Assembly (NCBI RefSeq): GCF_008704555.1
Contig: NZ_CP023702.1
Coordinates: 4,750,001-4,814,000, forward strand
Length of the DNA stretch: 64,000 bases
Source of the DNA: Streptomyces nitrosporeus
Lineage (GTDB): Bacteria; Actinomycetota; Actinomycetes; Streptomycetales; Streptomycetaceae
Direction of reading: 5' to 3'
The number at the start of each line of letters is the position of its first letter. Positions within the stretch are counted from its first letter, which is position 1. Under the pieces are notes generated by a model that did not search any database, had not been told where the DNA came from, and worked only from the letters and a program-made list of their open reading frames with translations. Of the stretch, positions 10,510 to 19,480 are shown piece after piece. Position numbers and translations under genes: made by a program.

Positions 10510-12546
10510 ATGACCCCGGGCAGCGCTGCTCCGAAACCCGGGGGGCCGGGAGTCCGTACGGAGCGGGCTGCCGGCCATGATCCGGCGTCCTCCCGGTTCG
10601 GCCGGGTGCTGAGGGGTGGCCGGCTGTTCCACGAAGCGCCGGGAGGGACGGTGCTGCGCCTGCTGATGAGGTGGGCGCGGCGGCCGTTGCTGCCCGCTGT
10701 GCGGCTGTGGCGCCGCAATCTCCAGCTCCGGGTGGTCGCGGGCACGCTGCTGATGTCGATCGGTGTGGTGCTGCTGCTGGGCTTCGTGGTGATCGGGCAG
10801 GTGCGCAACGGCCTGCTCGACGCCAAGGCGAAGGCGGCGCAGACCCAGGCGGCCGGTGGTTTCGCGGCTGCCCAGGCCAACGCGAACGCCCCCCTCGCCC
10901 CGGGTGACCAGGGTGAGGAGGAGGGTGCCGACGGCGTGACGGCGAACACCTCCTGGCGGACGGAGCTGGTCGACCAGCTCGCCAGCGGAGGGGCGAACGC
11001 GTTCAACGTGGTGGCGCTGAGCGCGGACTCCGTCGATCAGGGCGCCACCAGCCGGGCCCCCCGGGGTTCCGGCAGTGTCGAGGCGTCGAGTGTTCCGCAG
11101 AGGCTGAGAGACGACGTCGCCAAGGGGCCCGGGGCGTTCCAGACGTACACGGAGATCCGGTATTCGTACGGGAAGGATCCCCGGCCGGGGCTCGTCGTGG
11201 GCAAGCGGCTCTACGACATCGACCACAACCCGTACGAGCTGTACTACCTCTTCCCGCTCACGCAGGAGGAGAAGTCGCTGACCCTGGTCACGACGACGCT
11301 CGCAACGGCGGGTCTCTTCGTGGTCGTGCTGCTCGGCGCCATCGCCTGGTTCGTCGTGCGCCAGGTCGTGACACCCGTGCGGATGGCGGCGGGTATCGCC
11401 GAACGGCTTTCGGCGGGCCGGCTCCAGGAGCGGATGAAGGTCACCGGGGAGGACGACATCGCCCGCCTCGGTGAGGCCTTCAACAAGATGGCACAGAACC
11501 TCCAGCTGAAGATCTCGCAGCTCGAGGAGCTCTCCCGGATGCAGCGCCGGTTCGTCTCCGACGTGAGCCACGAACTGAGGACGCCGCTCACCACCGTGCG
11601 GATGGCCGCTGACGTCATCCATGAGGCGCGGGTGGACTTCGACCCGGTGACCGCGCGTTCGGCGGAGCTGCTGGGCGACCAGCTCGACCGCTTCGAGTCG
11701 CTCCTGTCGGATCTGCTGGAGATCAGCAGGTTCGACGCGGGGGCGGCGGCCCTGGACGCCGAACCGATAGATCTGCGGTCGGTCGTGCGGCGGGTCATCG
11801 GCGGCGCGGAACCACTGGCGGAGCGCAAGGGCAGCCGGATCGTCGTCATGGGCGACGAACTGCCCGTCGTCGCGGAAGCCGACCCGCGCCGTGTCGAACG
11901 GGTGCTGCGCAACCTCGTGGTCAACGCCGTGGAGCACGGCGAGGGCAGGGACGTCGTCGTGCGGATGGGTGTCGCGCAGGGTGCCGTGGCCGTCGCCGTC
12001 CGGGACTACGGCGTGGGGCTCAAGCCGGGGGAGGCGACCCGGGTCTTCAACCGTTTCTGGCGTGCCGATCCGGCGCGTGCCCGTACCACGGGCGGTACCG
12101 GGCTGGGGCTGTCGATCGCGGTGGAGGACGCCCGGCTGCACGGCGGCTGGCTGCAGGCGTGGGGCGAGCCCGGCGGCGGCTCCCAGTTCAGGCTGACGCT
12201 GCCGCGTACGGCGGACGAGCCGCTGCGGGGGTCTCCGATACCGCTGGAGCCCGAGGACTCCCGGCGCAACCGGGAGGAGCGCGAGCGGTCGAAGGCCGCG
12301 GAGGCGGCCGGGGACCACCGGCTGATGCCGGTGCCGAGCCAGGGGGGAGCCGCGTCACGGGCACAGCTTCCGGTTCCGGCCCGTGGCTCCATGGTGCCGC
12401 GACCGGCCCCGGGGCCGGTCGATCCGGCGGCCCTGCCCGGCAGCGGTGCATGGGTGGTGCCCCGCCCGGCGGGAGAACGGCCGGACGGTGCCGTCGGCCC
12501 GGTGACGCAGGAACCCGAGCAGGAGGACACGACCCGTGGACACTGA
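10510..12546 (+). CDS. mtrB: sensor histidine kinase MtrB
   Basis: The 678-residue membrane kinase is the partner of MtrA. It has a transmembrane helix at about 75-95, an extracytoplasmic sensor domain of about 160 residues, a second helix at about 258-282 and a HAMP domain (about 285-335). The H-box FVSDVSHELRTPLTT has the phospho-accepting His354. The N-box NLVVNAVEHG lies near 468 and the G-box GGTGLGLSI near 528. About 100 residues beyond the ATPase domain are disordered and rich in Pro, Gly and Arg, an extension seen in streptomycete MtrB. Its 3' end overlaps the lpqB start by 11 nt. Confidence 0.97.
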   Translation: MTPGSAAPKPGGPGVRTERAAGHDPASSRFGRVLRGGRLFHEAPGGTVLRLLMRWARRPLLPAVRLWRRNLQLRVVAGTLLMSIGVVLLLGFVVIGQVRNGLLDAKAKAAQTQAAGGFAAAQANANAPLAPGDQGEEEGADGVTANTSWRTELVDQLASGGANAFNVVALSADSVDQGATSRAPRGSGSVEASSVPQRLRDDVAKGPGAFQTYTEIRYSYGKDPRPGLVVGKRLYDIDHNPYELYYLFPLTQEEKSLTLVTTTLATAGLFVVVLLGAIAWFVVRQVVTPVRMAAGIAERLSAGRLQERMKVTGEDDIARLGEAFNKMAQNLQLKISQLEELSRMQRRFVSDVSHELRTPLTTVRMAADVIHEARVDFDPVTARSAELLGDQLDRFESLLSDLLEISRFDAGAAALDAEPIDLRSVVRRVIGGAEPLAERKGSRIVVMGDELPVVAEADPRRVERVLRNLVVNAVEHGEGRDVVVRMGVAQGAVAVAVRDYGVGLKPGEATRVFNRFWRADPARARTTGGTGLGLSIAVEDARLHGGWLQAWGEPGGGSQFRLTLPRTADEPLRGSPIPLEPEDSRRNREERERSKAAEAAGDHRLMPVPSQGGAASRAQLPVPARGSMVPRPAPGPVDPAALPGSGAWVVPRPAGERPDGAVGPVTQEPEQEDTTRGH

Positions 12547-14404
12547 CCACCGGCAGAAAGGCCCCGGCCGCAGGACGCGGGTGTCCGTGCTGCTCGGCTG
12601 CGCCACGGTGGTGCTCGCCGGCTGCGGGGCGATGCCGGTCACCGGTGACGTCAAGGCGGTGGAGGCCTCGCAGGCCGGTGACGCCCAGGTCCAGGTGTAC
12701 GCGGTGCCGCCCAGGGAGGGCGCCTCACCGGTCGAGATCGTCGACGGCTTCCTGGAGTCGATGACGAGCGACGACCCCGACTTCAGGACGACCCGCACCT
12801 ATCTGACCGAGCAGGCGGGGCGCAGCTGGCAGCCGGGCAAGGGGACGACGGTGCTGGCGAAGGCGCCGAACCGCACCGGGCCCTCGCTCCACGACAAGGA
12901 GCGCCGGCCCTCGGAGACCACCTACACGCTGACCGGCGACCAGGTGGCGACGGTCGACGCGCAGAGTTCGTACCGGCCGCTGGCGCCGACGGATTACGCG
13001 GAGATCCTGCACCTGGTACAGGAGAAGGGCGCGGACGGCAAGGAGGAGTGGCGCATCGACGTGGTGCCGGACGGTCTGGTGCTCGGGCAGTCCGACTTCA
13101 AGCGGCTGTACCGCTCCGTGAACAAGTACTACTTCGCGGCCGGCCGTGCGGAGGGGGACCCGGCACTGGTCGCCGACCCCGTCTACGTACGGAACCGGAC
13201 CGATCCCGTCACCCGGATGGACACGGCCACCCAGACGGTGCGGGCGCTGCTGGCGGGGCCGACGAACTGGCTGCGGCCGGTTGCCGGTTCGAGGTTCCCC
13301 GCGGGCACGGCGCTCGTGAAGGGGACCACCTCGCTGACGCCCGACGACGAGAACGTGCTGAAGGTGCCGCTGACCGGGCACGCGGACAAGGCGCGTCCGG
13401 GGGAGTGCCGGATGATGGCGGCGCAGGTGCTGTTCACCCTGCGCGATCTCACCTCGGCCCGGGTGGGGCAGGTGGAGCTGCAGGGCACCGACGGTCCGCT
13501 GTGTTCCCTGCGTGCGGACGAGGCCGGGGAGTTCGAGGCCGGCAAGGGCTCCGACGCTCCCGACAGCCAGTACTTCGTCGACGACAAGGGCCATGTGCAG
13601 CGGATCCTGGGGAGCACCAAGGGGCTGGGAGTCCCGGCGCCGGTCCTCGGTCCGCTCGGTGAGGGTCCCGTCGCGATGAGCGCGGTCGGGGTCTCCCGGG
13701 ACGAGCGGCAGGGGGCCGCGCTCTCGCAGAACCAGCAGAACCTCTATGTGTCCTCGCTGGTCGACGGGGGCGAGGAGGAGCTCGTTCCGGCCGTGACCAG
13801 TCGCGCCGAGAAGGCGGAGGACCGTCTTTCCGCGCCGAGCTGGGACGGCAACGGGGACTTGTGGGTCGCCGACCGCGACCCGGCCGGTCCCCGGCTGCTC
13901 CGGCTGGCCGGCGGGGAGGGGGAACCGCAGACGGTCGCCGTACCGGGGCTGGGCCCGGGGCGGATCGAGGCGCTCCGGCTGTCGGCCGACGGCGTCAGGA
14001 TCGCGCTGAGGGTCTCTGACGGCGGGCACACGACCTTGCGGATCGGGCGGATCGAGCGCCACGGGCAGGGTGCTGCGGCGCGGGTGTCCGTCGAGGACCT
14101 GCGTACCGCCGCACCGCAGCTGACCGATGTGACGGCCGTGTCCTGGTCGGGCCGCAGCCGCCTGGTGGTGGTCGGCAAGGAGGAGGGCGGTGTGCAGCAG
14201 GTGCGGTACGTCCAGGCGGACGGTTCGACGCCGTCGTCGGGGGTGCTGCCCGGGGTGAACCAGGTGACGGCCGTCGCCGCGGCTGACGACGAGCAGCTGC
14301 CGCTGATGGCGGACACCGAGAGCGACGGGATCGTGAAGCTGTCGCCGGGTGACAACTGGCAGACGGTGCTCAAGGAAGGCTCCTCGCTGGTCTACCCCGG
14401 CTGA
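12536..14404 (+). CDS. lpqB: lipoprotein LpqB, GerMN and beta-propeller domains
   Basis: The 622-residue lipoprotein has a basic N-terminus, a short hydrophobic stretch and the lipobox LAGC with lipidated Cys30. The middle contains a GerMN domain (around 220-330, including TQTVRALLAGPTNWLRPVAG). The C-terminal half carries WD-like propeller blades (SAPSWDGNGDLWVADRD and VTAVSWSGRSRLVVVGKE). LpqB is the conserved accessory lipoprotein of the MtrAB system; in mycobacteria it interacts with MtrB and influences MtrA phosphorylation. The start is GTG within the end of mtrB, which supports translational coupling. Confidence 0.96.
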   Translation: MDTDHRQKGPGRRTRVSVLLGCATVVLAGCGAMPVTGDVKAVEASQAGDAQVQVYAVPPREGASPVEIVDGFLESMTSDDPDFRTTRTYLTEQAGRSWQPGKGTTVLAKAPNRTGPSLHDKERRPSETTYTLTGDQVATVDAQSSYRPLAPTDYAEILHLVQEKGADGKEEWRIDVVPDGLVLGQSDFKRLYRSVNKYYFAAGRAEGDPALVADPVYVRNRTDPVTRMDTATQTVRALLAGPTNWLRPVAGSRFPAGTALVKGTTSLTPDDENVLKVPLTGHADKARPGECRMMAAQVLFTLRDLTSARVGQVELQGTDGPLCSLRADEAGEFEAGKGSDAPDSQYFVDDKGHVQRILGSTKGLGVPAPVLGPLGEGPVAMSAVGVSRDERQGAALSQNQQNLYVSSLVDGGEEELVPAVTSRAEKAEDRLSAPSWDGNGDLWVADRDPAGPRLLRLAGGEGEPQTVAVPGLGPGRIEALRLSADGVRIALRVSDGGHTTLRIGRIERHGQGAAARVSVEDLRTAAPQLTDVTAVSWSGRSRLVVVGKEEGGVQQVRYVQADGSTPSSGVLPGVNQVTAVAAADDEQLPLMADTESDGIVKLSPGDNWQTVLKEGSSLVYPG

Positions 14405-14609
14405 TCCGTTCCCTCGGCCGGCCCCTGGCCCCGGGCTCCCCGGCCGGGGTCCCCGGGCCGCTCGCACGGTCTGCGCGCCGAGGCGGTTCTCGGTGCCCGG
14501 GCGTCCGCGGGACGGGAGCGGCCCTCCGACGGGTGAGCCGGTTGTCCACAGAGCGCACCGTCGTCCACAGGCAGAACCACGTCCGGGCGGTACGGGGCAC
14601 AGTGGTGCC

Positions 14610-15431
14610 ATGAGCGGATGGTGGCGGGAGTTCAACGGACTGGTTCTGCCGGTGGCCTGTGGGGGCTGCGGCAGACCGCGTACGCCGCTGTGCGGGGAGT
14701 GCGCGGCGGAGCTGGCGGCCCCGCCGTCCCGGGTGAGGCCGGATCCCGAGCCGCCGGGGCTCCCGGTGGTGCACGCGGTCGCCCCGTACGGGGACGCGGT
14801 ACGCGCGGCGCTGCTGGCCCACAAGGAACGCGGGGCGCTGGGACTGGCCGGAGCGCTGGGCGGGGCGCTGGCGGACGCTGTGCGGGCGGGAGCGGGCCGC
14901 CTGGGCGGTGAGGGGCCGGTGCTGCTCGTGCCCATGCCGTCGTCGCGTTCCGCCACGGCCGCGCGCGGGCACGATCCGGTCCGCAGGATGGCCCGGTCCG
15001 CGGCGGTCCGGTTGCGGTGCGAGGGCGTCCCGGCGCGGGTGGCCGCGGTTCTGCGGCAAGGACGGCGGGTGGCCGACCAGGCGGGGCTGGGCTCCCGGGA
15101 GCGCCGGGAGAACCTGGCGGGCGCGCTGGTGGTGGTGGACCGGGCTCGGCCGTTGCTCAGGGGAGGCCGGGTCGTGCTGGTGGACGACCTGATGACGACC
15201 GGGGCGACCCTGGCGGAAGGAGCGCGGGCGGTGCGTACGGCGTGGGCGGGCGGGCCCGGGGGCGCGGCCGGTGCCGAGGCGGTGCCTCGGGCGGGACCCG
15301 CCCGTGCCTGTGCAGGGGCGGGCCGTGCGGGCCCCGCCTCGGCGCGGGAGGCGGGTGAAGGGGCTGGGGTGCGGTTGGCGGCCGCGGTGGTGGCGGCTTC
15401 TCCGTCGGCTTTCGAATTAAACCGGAAATGA
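14610..15431 (+). CDS. ComF family phosphoribosyltransferase-like protein
   Basis: The 273-residue protein has a four-cysteine zinc-binding site at the N-terminus (Cys17, Cys20, Cys28, Cys31) and a type I phosphoribosyltransferase fold with the PRPP-binding loop VVLVDDLMTTGATL at about 188-201. ComF proteins participate in natural transformation in some bacteria, but in Streptomyces the function is unproven. The last 60 residues after the PRPP loop are Ala/Gly-rich and poorly conserved in appearance. It lies 205 nt downstream of lpqB; that gap contains GC-rich inverted segments but no gene. The ATG at 14610 is the only start that keeps the cysteine motif at the N-terminus without an untypical extension. 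Confidence 0.9.
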   Translation: MSGWWREFNGLVLPVACGGCGRPRTPLCGECAAELAAPPSRVRPDPEPPGLPVVHAVAPYGDAVRAALLAHKERGALGLAGALGGALADAVRAGAGRLGGEGPVLLVPMPSSRSATAARGHDPVRRMARSAAVRLRCEGVPARVAAVLRQGRRVADQAGLGSRERRENLAGALVVVDRARPLLRGGRVVLVDDLMTTGATLAEGARAVRTAWAGGPGGAAGAEAVPRAGPARACAGAGRAGPASAREAGEGAGVRLAAAVVAASPSAFELNRK

Positions 15432-15759
15432 CAGAAAACTTTCATCATTGCAGGTGGCGAGTAGGTAAAGGAGCCCGATCGGAGGTACGCGTGAGTAGCG
15501 GGTGCCGACACGGCGGTGGGCAGGCTATGTTCGGTTGTGAGGCATGGTTCCTACCGACCTCGATGAATGCACCACCAGGTTTCGGGCAGGTAACTCACCG
15601 ACGGGCGACATACCCGGAAAGCGGTGGGGCGGACACCTCGCCGTCTGGGGAGGAGGAGGCGGAAGCCGCCGAGTTCGCGGCTCCGGTGAGTGCCGGAGTC
15701 TGGTGCAAAAGGGAGATGCTCCGCACCCGAGGCGGAGCGATCCGGGAACGGAGTTCTGC
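15432..15759 (+). promoter_or_regulatory. comF-hpf intergenic region (hpf leader/promoter)
   Basis: This 328-nt stretch holds no convincing gene. Its first 100 nt are A/T-richer than the surroundings (for example ATGACAGAAAACTTTCATC), as expected of a promoter region. A good ribosome-binding sequence GGAGGTACGC precedes a GTG at 15491, but that frame has poor third-position GC bias and overlaps hpf out of frame, so I do not call it. Regulation of hpf at this site is likely but no sigma-factor consensus could be assigned. Confidence 0.4.
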
Positions 15760-16449
15760 GTGGACATCGTCGTCAAGGGCCGCAAGACCGAGGTACCCGA
15801 GCGGTTCCGCAAGCACGTGGCCGAGAAGCTGAAGCTGGAGAAGATCCAGAAGTTCGACGGCAAGGTGATGAGCCTGGATGTCGAGGTGTCCAAGGAGCCG
15901 AATCCCCGTCAGGCCGACCGGGCGGCGCGGGTGGAGATCACACTTCGCACACGTGGGCCGGTCATCAGGGCCGAAGCGGCGGCAGGCGACCCGTACGCAG
16001 CGCTGGATCTGGCCACCGACAAGCTGGACGCGCGGCTGCGCAAGAGCCACGACAAGCGCTACAGCCGCCGGGGCAACGGCCGGCTGTCCGCAGCCGAGGT
16101 GGCCGAGGTCGTGCCGGGCGTCGCTTCGTTCAACGCGGACGGCGAGCTGATCCCCACGGAGACGCCGCCGTCCGTGCCCACCACCAAGGTCGGTTCGCTC
16201 GAGGTGCAGGGCGAAGGACCGCTCGTGGTGCGTGAGAAGACGCACGTCGCGGCACCGATGACGCTCGACCAGGCGCTCTACGAGATGGAGCTGGTCGGGC
16301 ACGACTTCTACCTGTTCGTCGACTCCGAGACCAAGGAGCCCAATGTCGTCTACCGGCGGCACGCGTACGACTACGGTGTGATCCACCTGAGGACCGACCC
16401 GCTGGCCGCCGACGGTGCGGGCGGCGCGGGCGGTGCGCTCGGCGGCTGA
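15760..16449 (+). CDS. hpf: long-form ribosome hibernation promoting factor
   Basis: The 229-residue protein begins MDIVVKGRKTEVPERFRKHV and has the N-terminal HPF/RaiA domain (about 1-105), a linker and the C-terminal dimerisation domain (about 170-225, MTLDQALYEMELVGHDFYLF through YDYGVIHLRTD). Long HPF joins two 70S ribosomes into inactive 100S dimers during stationary phase or stress. The GTG at 15760 follows ACGGAG with 6-nt spacing and starts at the first conserved residue; the frame is open 72 codons further upstream but without conserved sequence. It is followed by a hairpin terminator. Confidence 0.95.
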   Translation: MDIVVKGRKTEVPERFRKHVAEKLKLEKIQKFDGKVMSLDVEVSKEPNPRQADRAARVEITLRTRGPVIRAEAAAGDPYAALDLATDKLDARLRKSHDKRYSRRGNGRLSAAEVAEVVPGVASFNADGELIPTETPPSVPTTKVGSLEVQGEGPLVVREKTHVAAPMTLDQALYEMELVGHDFYLFVDSETKEPNVVYRRHAYDYGVIHLRTDPLAADGAGGAGGALGG

Positions 16450-16476
16450 CACCGCCCGCGCGACTGTGGACACGGT

Positions 16477-16506
16477 GCCCCCGGAAACGTCCGTACGTCC
16501 GGGGGC
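16477..16506 (+). terminator. terminator-like hairpin after hpf
   Basis: GCCCCCGGA at 16477-16485 pairs with TCCGGGGGC at 16498-16506. The loop contains a further small ACGT/ACGT pairing. It lies 28 nt after the hpf stop codon. There is no U-run, as is common for Streptomyces terminators. Confidence 0.6.
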
Positions 16507-16642
16507 GCCATGTCCTTCCTGGCGGGAGCACCGCTTCGGCGTGCGGGCATGAAATTATGGCGCCCCGGTCAAGTGGCGCTCCGAGTAGTGCCGTTGGCGG
16601 GCAGCCTGTTATCTCAGGCCGTGGCCTTCAGGGGGAGGAACG

Positions 16643-17395
16643 ATGGCGGACACCTTCGGACCCGTGCGCAGGACGAACGGTGCCCACGACACTGCCGCGA
16701 CGGACCCGGGCGTGGACGACGGCGGTTCCCGGAAAGAGCCCATCAGAGTCCTGGTGGTCGATGACCACGCCCTCTTCCGCAGGGGGCTGGAGATCGTTCT
16801 CGCGCAGGAGGAGGACATCCAGGTCGTCGGGGAGGCGGGCGACGGCGCGGAGGCCGTCGACAAAGCGGCGGACCTGCTTCCCGACATCGTGCTGATGGAC
16901 GTCCGGATGCCCAGGCGCGGGGGGATCGAGGCGTGCACCTCGATCAAGGAGGTCGCCCCCAGTGCGAAGATCATCATGCTGACGATCAGCGACGAGGAGG
17001 CCGACCTCTACGAGGCGATCAAGGCCGGTGCCACCGGTTACCTCCTGAAGGAGATCTCGACCGACGAGGTGTCCACGGCCATTCGCGCCGTGGCGGACGG
17101 CCAGTCCCAGATCAGTCCGTCGATGGCGTCGAAGCTCCTCACCGAGTTCAAGTCGATGATCCAGCGCACCGACGAGCGCCGGCTCGTACCGGCGCCCCGG
17201 CTGACCGACCGGGAACTCGAGGTGCTCAAACTGGTGGCCACCGGAATGAACAACCGTGATATCGCCAAGGAATTGTTCATCTCCGAGAACACGGTGAAGA
17301 ACCACGTCCGCAACATTCTGGAGAAGCTGCAACTGCACTCCCGGATGGAAGCCGTGGTCTATGCCATGCGGGAGAAGATCCTGGAGATCCGCTGA
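16643..17395 (+). CDS. orphan NarL/LuxR-family response regulator
   Basis: The 250-residue protein has a 33-residue disordered N-terminus, then a receiver domain with Asp40/Asp41, phospho-acceptor Asp86 (VLMDVRMP), Thr114 and Lys136. A C-terminal LuxR-type helix-turn-helix follows at about 186-245 (LTDRELEVLKLVATGMNNRDIAK). It carries a strong ribosome-binding site, GGGGGAGGAACG, before the ATG. No histidine kinase gene is adjacent, so it is an orphan regulator. By position it corresponds from memory to S. coelicolor SCO3008, for which the name OrrA has been used; I am not certain of that name. All phosphorylation-pocket residues are present, so phosphorylation by a distant kinase is possible. 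Confidence 0.93.
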   Translation: MADTFGPVRRTNGAHDTAATDPGVDDGGSRKEPIRVLVVDDHALFRRGLEIVLAQEEDIQVVGEAGDGAEAVDKAADLLPDIVLMDVRMPRRGGIEACTSIKEVAPSAKIIMLTISDEEADLYEAIKAGATGYLLKEISTDEVSTAIRAVADGQSQISPSMASKLLTEFKSMIQRTDERRLVPAPRLTDRELEVLKLVATGMNNRDIAKELFISENTVKNHVRNILEKLQLHSRMEAVVYAMREKILEIR

Positions 17396-17464
17396 CCCGG
17401 ACGCCGGCCGGACCGCCGTGCCCTCCACGGAGGTTCTCCGCCCCGCGCTCCCCGCCCGGAGCCC

Positions 17465-18640
17465 TCAGGCCAGGGCACGGGTGATTTCCGCCTGTAGGGG
17501 TTCGCGTAGCTCCGGGGCCTGCACCTTCTCCAGCCGCACATCGGTGCAGCCGACCCAGGAAGCAGCCTCCACCAGGGCCCGGGCCATCGGCTCCACGGCT
17601 TTTCGGTCCTCCAGGGAGACCTGCCGGGCGACCAGCGTGCTGCCGTCCCGGGCGGGGTCGACCCGGCCCCGCAGCCTGCCGCCCGCCAGCAGGGGCATCG
17701 CGAAGTAGCCGTGCACCCGCTTCAGCCGGGGCACGTAGGCCTCCAGGCGGTGGGTGAAGCCGAAGACCCGCTCGGTACGGGCGCGTTCCCAGATCAGGGA
17801 GTCGAAGGGGGACAGCAGTGTCGTGCGGTGGCGTCCGCGCGGTTCCGACTCCAGGGCTTCGGGGGCGGCCCAGGCGGGCTTCTGCCAGCCCCGCACGGAC
17901 ACGGGGACGAGACCGGATTCCGCGACCACGGCGTCGAACTGCTCGGCCCTGAGGCGGTGGTAGTCGGCGATGTCCGCCCTGGTGCCGACGCCCAGGGCGC
18001 TGCCCGCCTGGGAGACCAGCCGGCGCAGGCACTCCGCGTCGTCCAGGTCGTCGTTCAGCACCGCGCCGGGGATCGCGCGCTCGGCCAGGTCGTAGACGCG
18101 CTTCCAGCCGCGCCGCTCGGTGCAGACCACCTCGCCGTACATCAGGGCGCGTTCGACGGCGACCTTCGACGCCGACCAGTCCCACCACTCGCCGCCGTTC
18201 TTCGCGCCGCCCAGCTCCGTGGCGGTGAGAGGCCCCTCGGTGCGCAGTTTTCTGATCACCGTCTCGTACGTCCCGTCGGGGAGGGGGTGGTTCCACTGCG
18301 GGCGGGAGCGGTAGGCGCGGCGGCGGAAGGCGAAGTGCGGCCACTCCCGCATCGGCAGGATGCACGCCGCGTGCGACCAGTACTCGAAGGAGCGGCCGCC
18401 CGACCAGTACGCCTCGTCGACCGTGTGGCGCCCGAGGGCGCCGAGCCGCGCGTACGGGACGAGTTCGTGCGAACGGGCCAGCACGGAGATGGTGTCGAGC
18501 TGGACGGCACCGAGGTGCCGCAGCACCCCGGTGACACCGCCCCTGCGGTCCGGGGCGCCCAGCAGTCCCTGGGCGCGCAGGGCGATCCGGCGGGCCTGGT
18601 CGGCGGAGATTTCCAGAACGGGCGTCGGGACTGGCGTCAT
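17465..18640 (-). CDS. winged-helix DNA-binding protein, YcaQ/AlkX-type DNA glycosylase candidate
   Basis: The 391-residue protein belongs to the HTH_42/YcaQ family, which includes DNA glycosylases that unhook interstrand crosslinks. The diagnostic catalytic region is GAVQLDTISVLARSHEL, with Q47-L48-D49 matching the QxD motif of E. coli YcaQ (AlkX type) rather than the QxQ of the azinomycin-resistance enzyme AlkZ. The downstream segments RSFEYWSHAACILPMREWPHF and LLSPFDSLIWERART are typical. It lies 9 nt after the GNAT gene, probably in the same transcription unit. There is no Shine-Dalgarno sequence, and TAGAGT sits 6 nt before the ATG, so a separate leaderless transcript is also possible. 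Confidence 0.88.
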   Translation of the reverse strand: MTPVPTPVLEISADQARRIALRAQGLLGAPDRRGGVTGVLRHLGAVQLDTISVLARSHELVPYARLGALGRHTVDEAYWSGGRSFEYWSHAACILPMREWPHFAFRRRAYRSRPQWNHPLPDGTYETVIRKLRTEGPLTATELGGAKNGGEWWDWSASKVAVERALMYGEVVCTERRGWKRVYDLAERAIPGAVLNDDLDDAECLRRLVSQAGSALGVGTRADIADYHRLRAEQFDAVVAESGLVPVSVRGWQKPAWAAPEALESEPRGRHRTTLLSPFDSLIWERARTERVFGFTHRLEAYVPRLKRVHGYFAMPLLAGGRLRGRVDPARDGSTLVARQVSLEDRKAVEPMARALVEAASWVGCTDVRLEKVQAPELREPLQAEITRALA

Positions 18641-18649
18641 GCCCGAACT

Positions 18650-19240
18650 CTAGGACGCGCCACTGACACCGGGTGCCGGGACGTACGGAAGGGTCCCGGC
18701 CAGCCCCAGGTCCGAGGGGAGCAGCGCGCCGGTCCAGGTGTCGCGCCAGGTGCCTTTGTTGAGCAGTGCCGAGCGCTGGTCGCCCTCCATACGGAAACCG
18801 GCACGCAGGGCGACGGACCGCGACGCGGTGTTGCCGGTCTCGGCCCGCCACTCCAGGCGGTCCGCGGCGAGCACGGTGAACGCCCAGCGGGCCGCTTCGC
18901 GTACGGCTTCGGTCATGAGGCCCCGGCCGCGGTGTTCCCGGGCGATCCAGAAACCCACCTCGTAGATGCCGGCCCGGTCGCGGCGGTGGACGCCGAGCGC
19001 ACCGGCCGGACGCCCGGTCTCCCGTGGCACCAGGGCGAAGCTGTACATCGAGTCGTCCGCCCAGCCGTCGGGGGAGAGCTTGCGGGTGAAGAGCTCGGCG
19101 TCGGCGCGGGTGTAGGGGGAGGGGACGACCGTCCAGCGCTGGACGGCCGGGTCCTGGCAGGCGGCGAACACCTCCTCCTCGTCCGTGGGGGCGAAGGGGC
19201 GCAGCAGCAGGCGTTCGGTGCTGAGGGTGGTGGGTTCCAT
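18650..19240 (-). CDS. GNAT family N-acetyltransferase (RimJ/RimL type)
   Basis: The 196-residue protein opens with LSTERLLLRPFAPTDEEEVF, typical of RimJ/RimL-like acetyltransferases. It carries the acetyl-CoA binding signature REHRGRGLMTEAV at about 101-113 and the later motif NTASRSVALRAGFRMEG. The substrate (a protein N-terminus or a small molecule) is not predictable. The ATG at 19240 has no ribosome-binding site, but CAGAAT ends 6 nt before it, resembling a leaderless -10 box. It is divergent from secA, with 240 nt between the two starts. Confidence 0.88.
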   Translation of the reverse strand: MEPTTLSTERLLLRPFAPTDEEEVFAACQDPAVQRWTVVPSPYTRADAELFTRKLSPDGWADDSMYSFALVPRETGRPAGALGVHRRDRAGIYEVGFWIAREHRGRGLMTEAVREAARWAFTVLAADRLEWRAETGNTASRSVALRAGFRMEGDQRSALLNKGTWRDTWTGALLPSDLGLAGTLPYVPAPGVSGAS

Positions 19241-19480
19241 GAACGGATTCTGCTGAGTGCGCCGTGCCGGGGCGAGCTCTTTTCGGGCTTCCCGGCACCT
19301 TCCGTGCCCCGTGGCCGTTGTTCCTGGAGGGCGGGGCGGGGCCAACGCGGCAGCAGCCCTCCCGGCGCGGCGGGGTCCTCGCTTACGATGGCCGTTGCGG
19401 TGGGGCCCACCTGCCGTGCCCGCGCCAGTGTCCATCACACGACCCAGTGCCAGGCCCGACCGGCAAGGAGACCAGCCTCA

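Noticed and set aside
15491..15832. A GTG frame of 113 codons with a strong GGAGG ribosome-binding sequence upstream of hpf
   Set aside because: Third-position GC is low for this genome, the product has no recognisable features, and it overlaps hpf out of frame. It is kept only as a note on the leader region.
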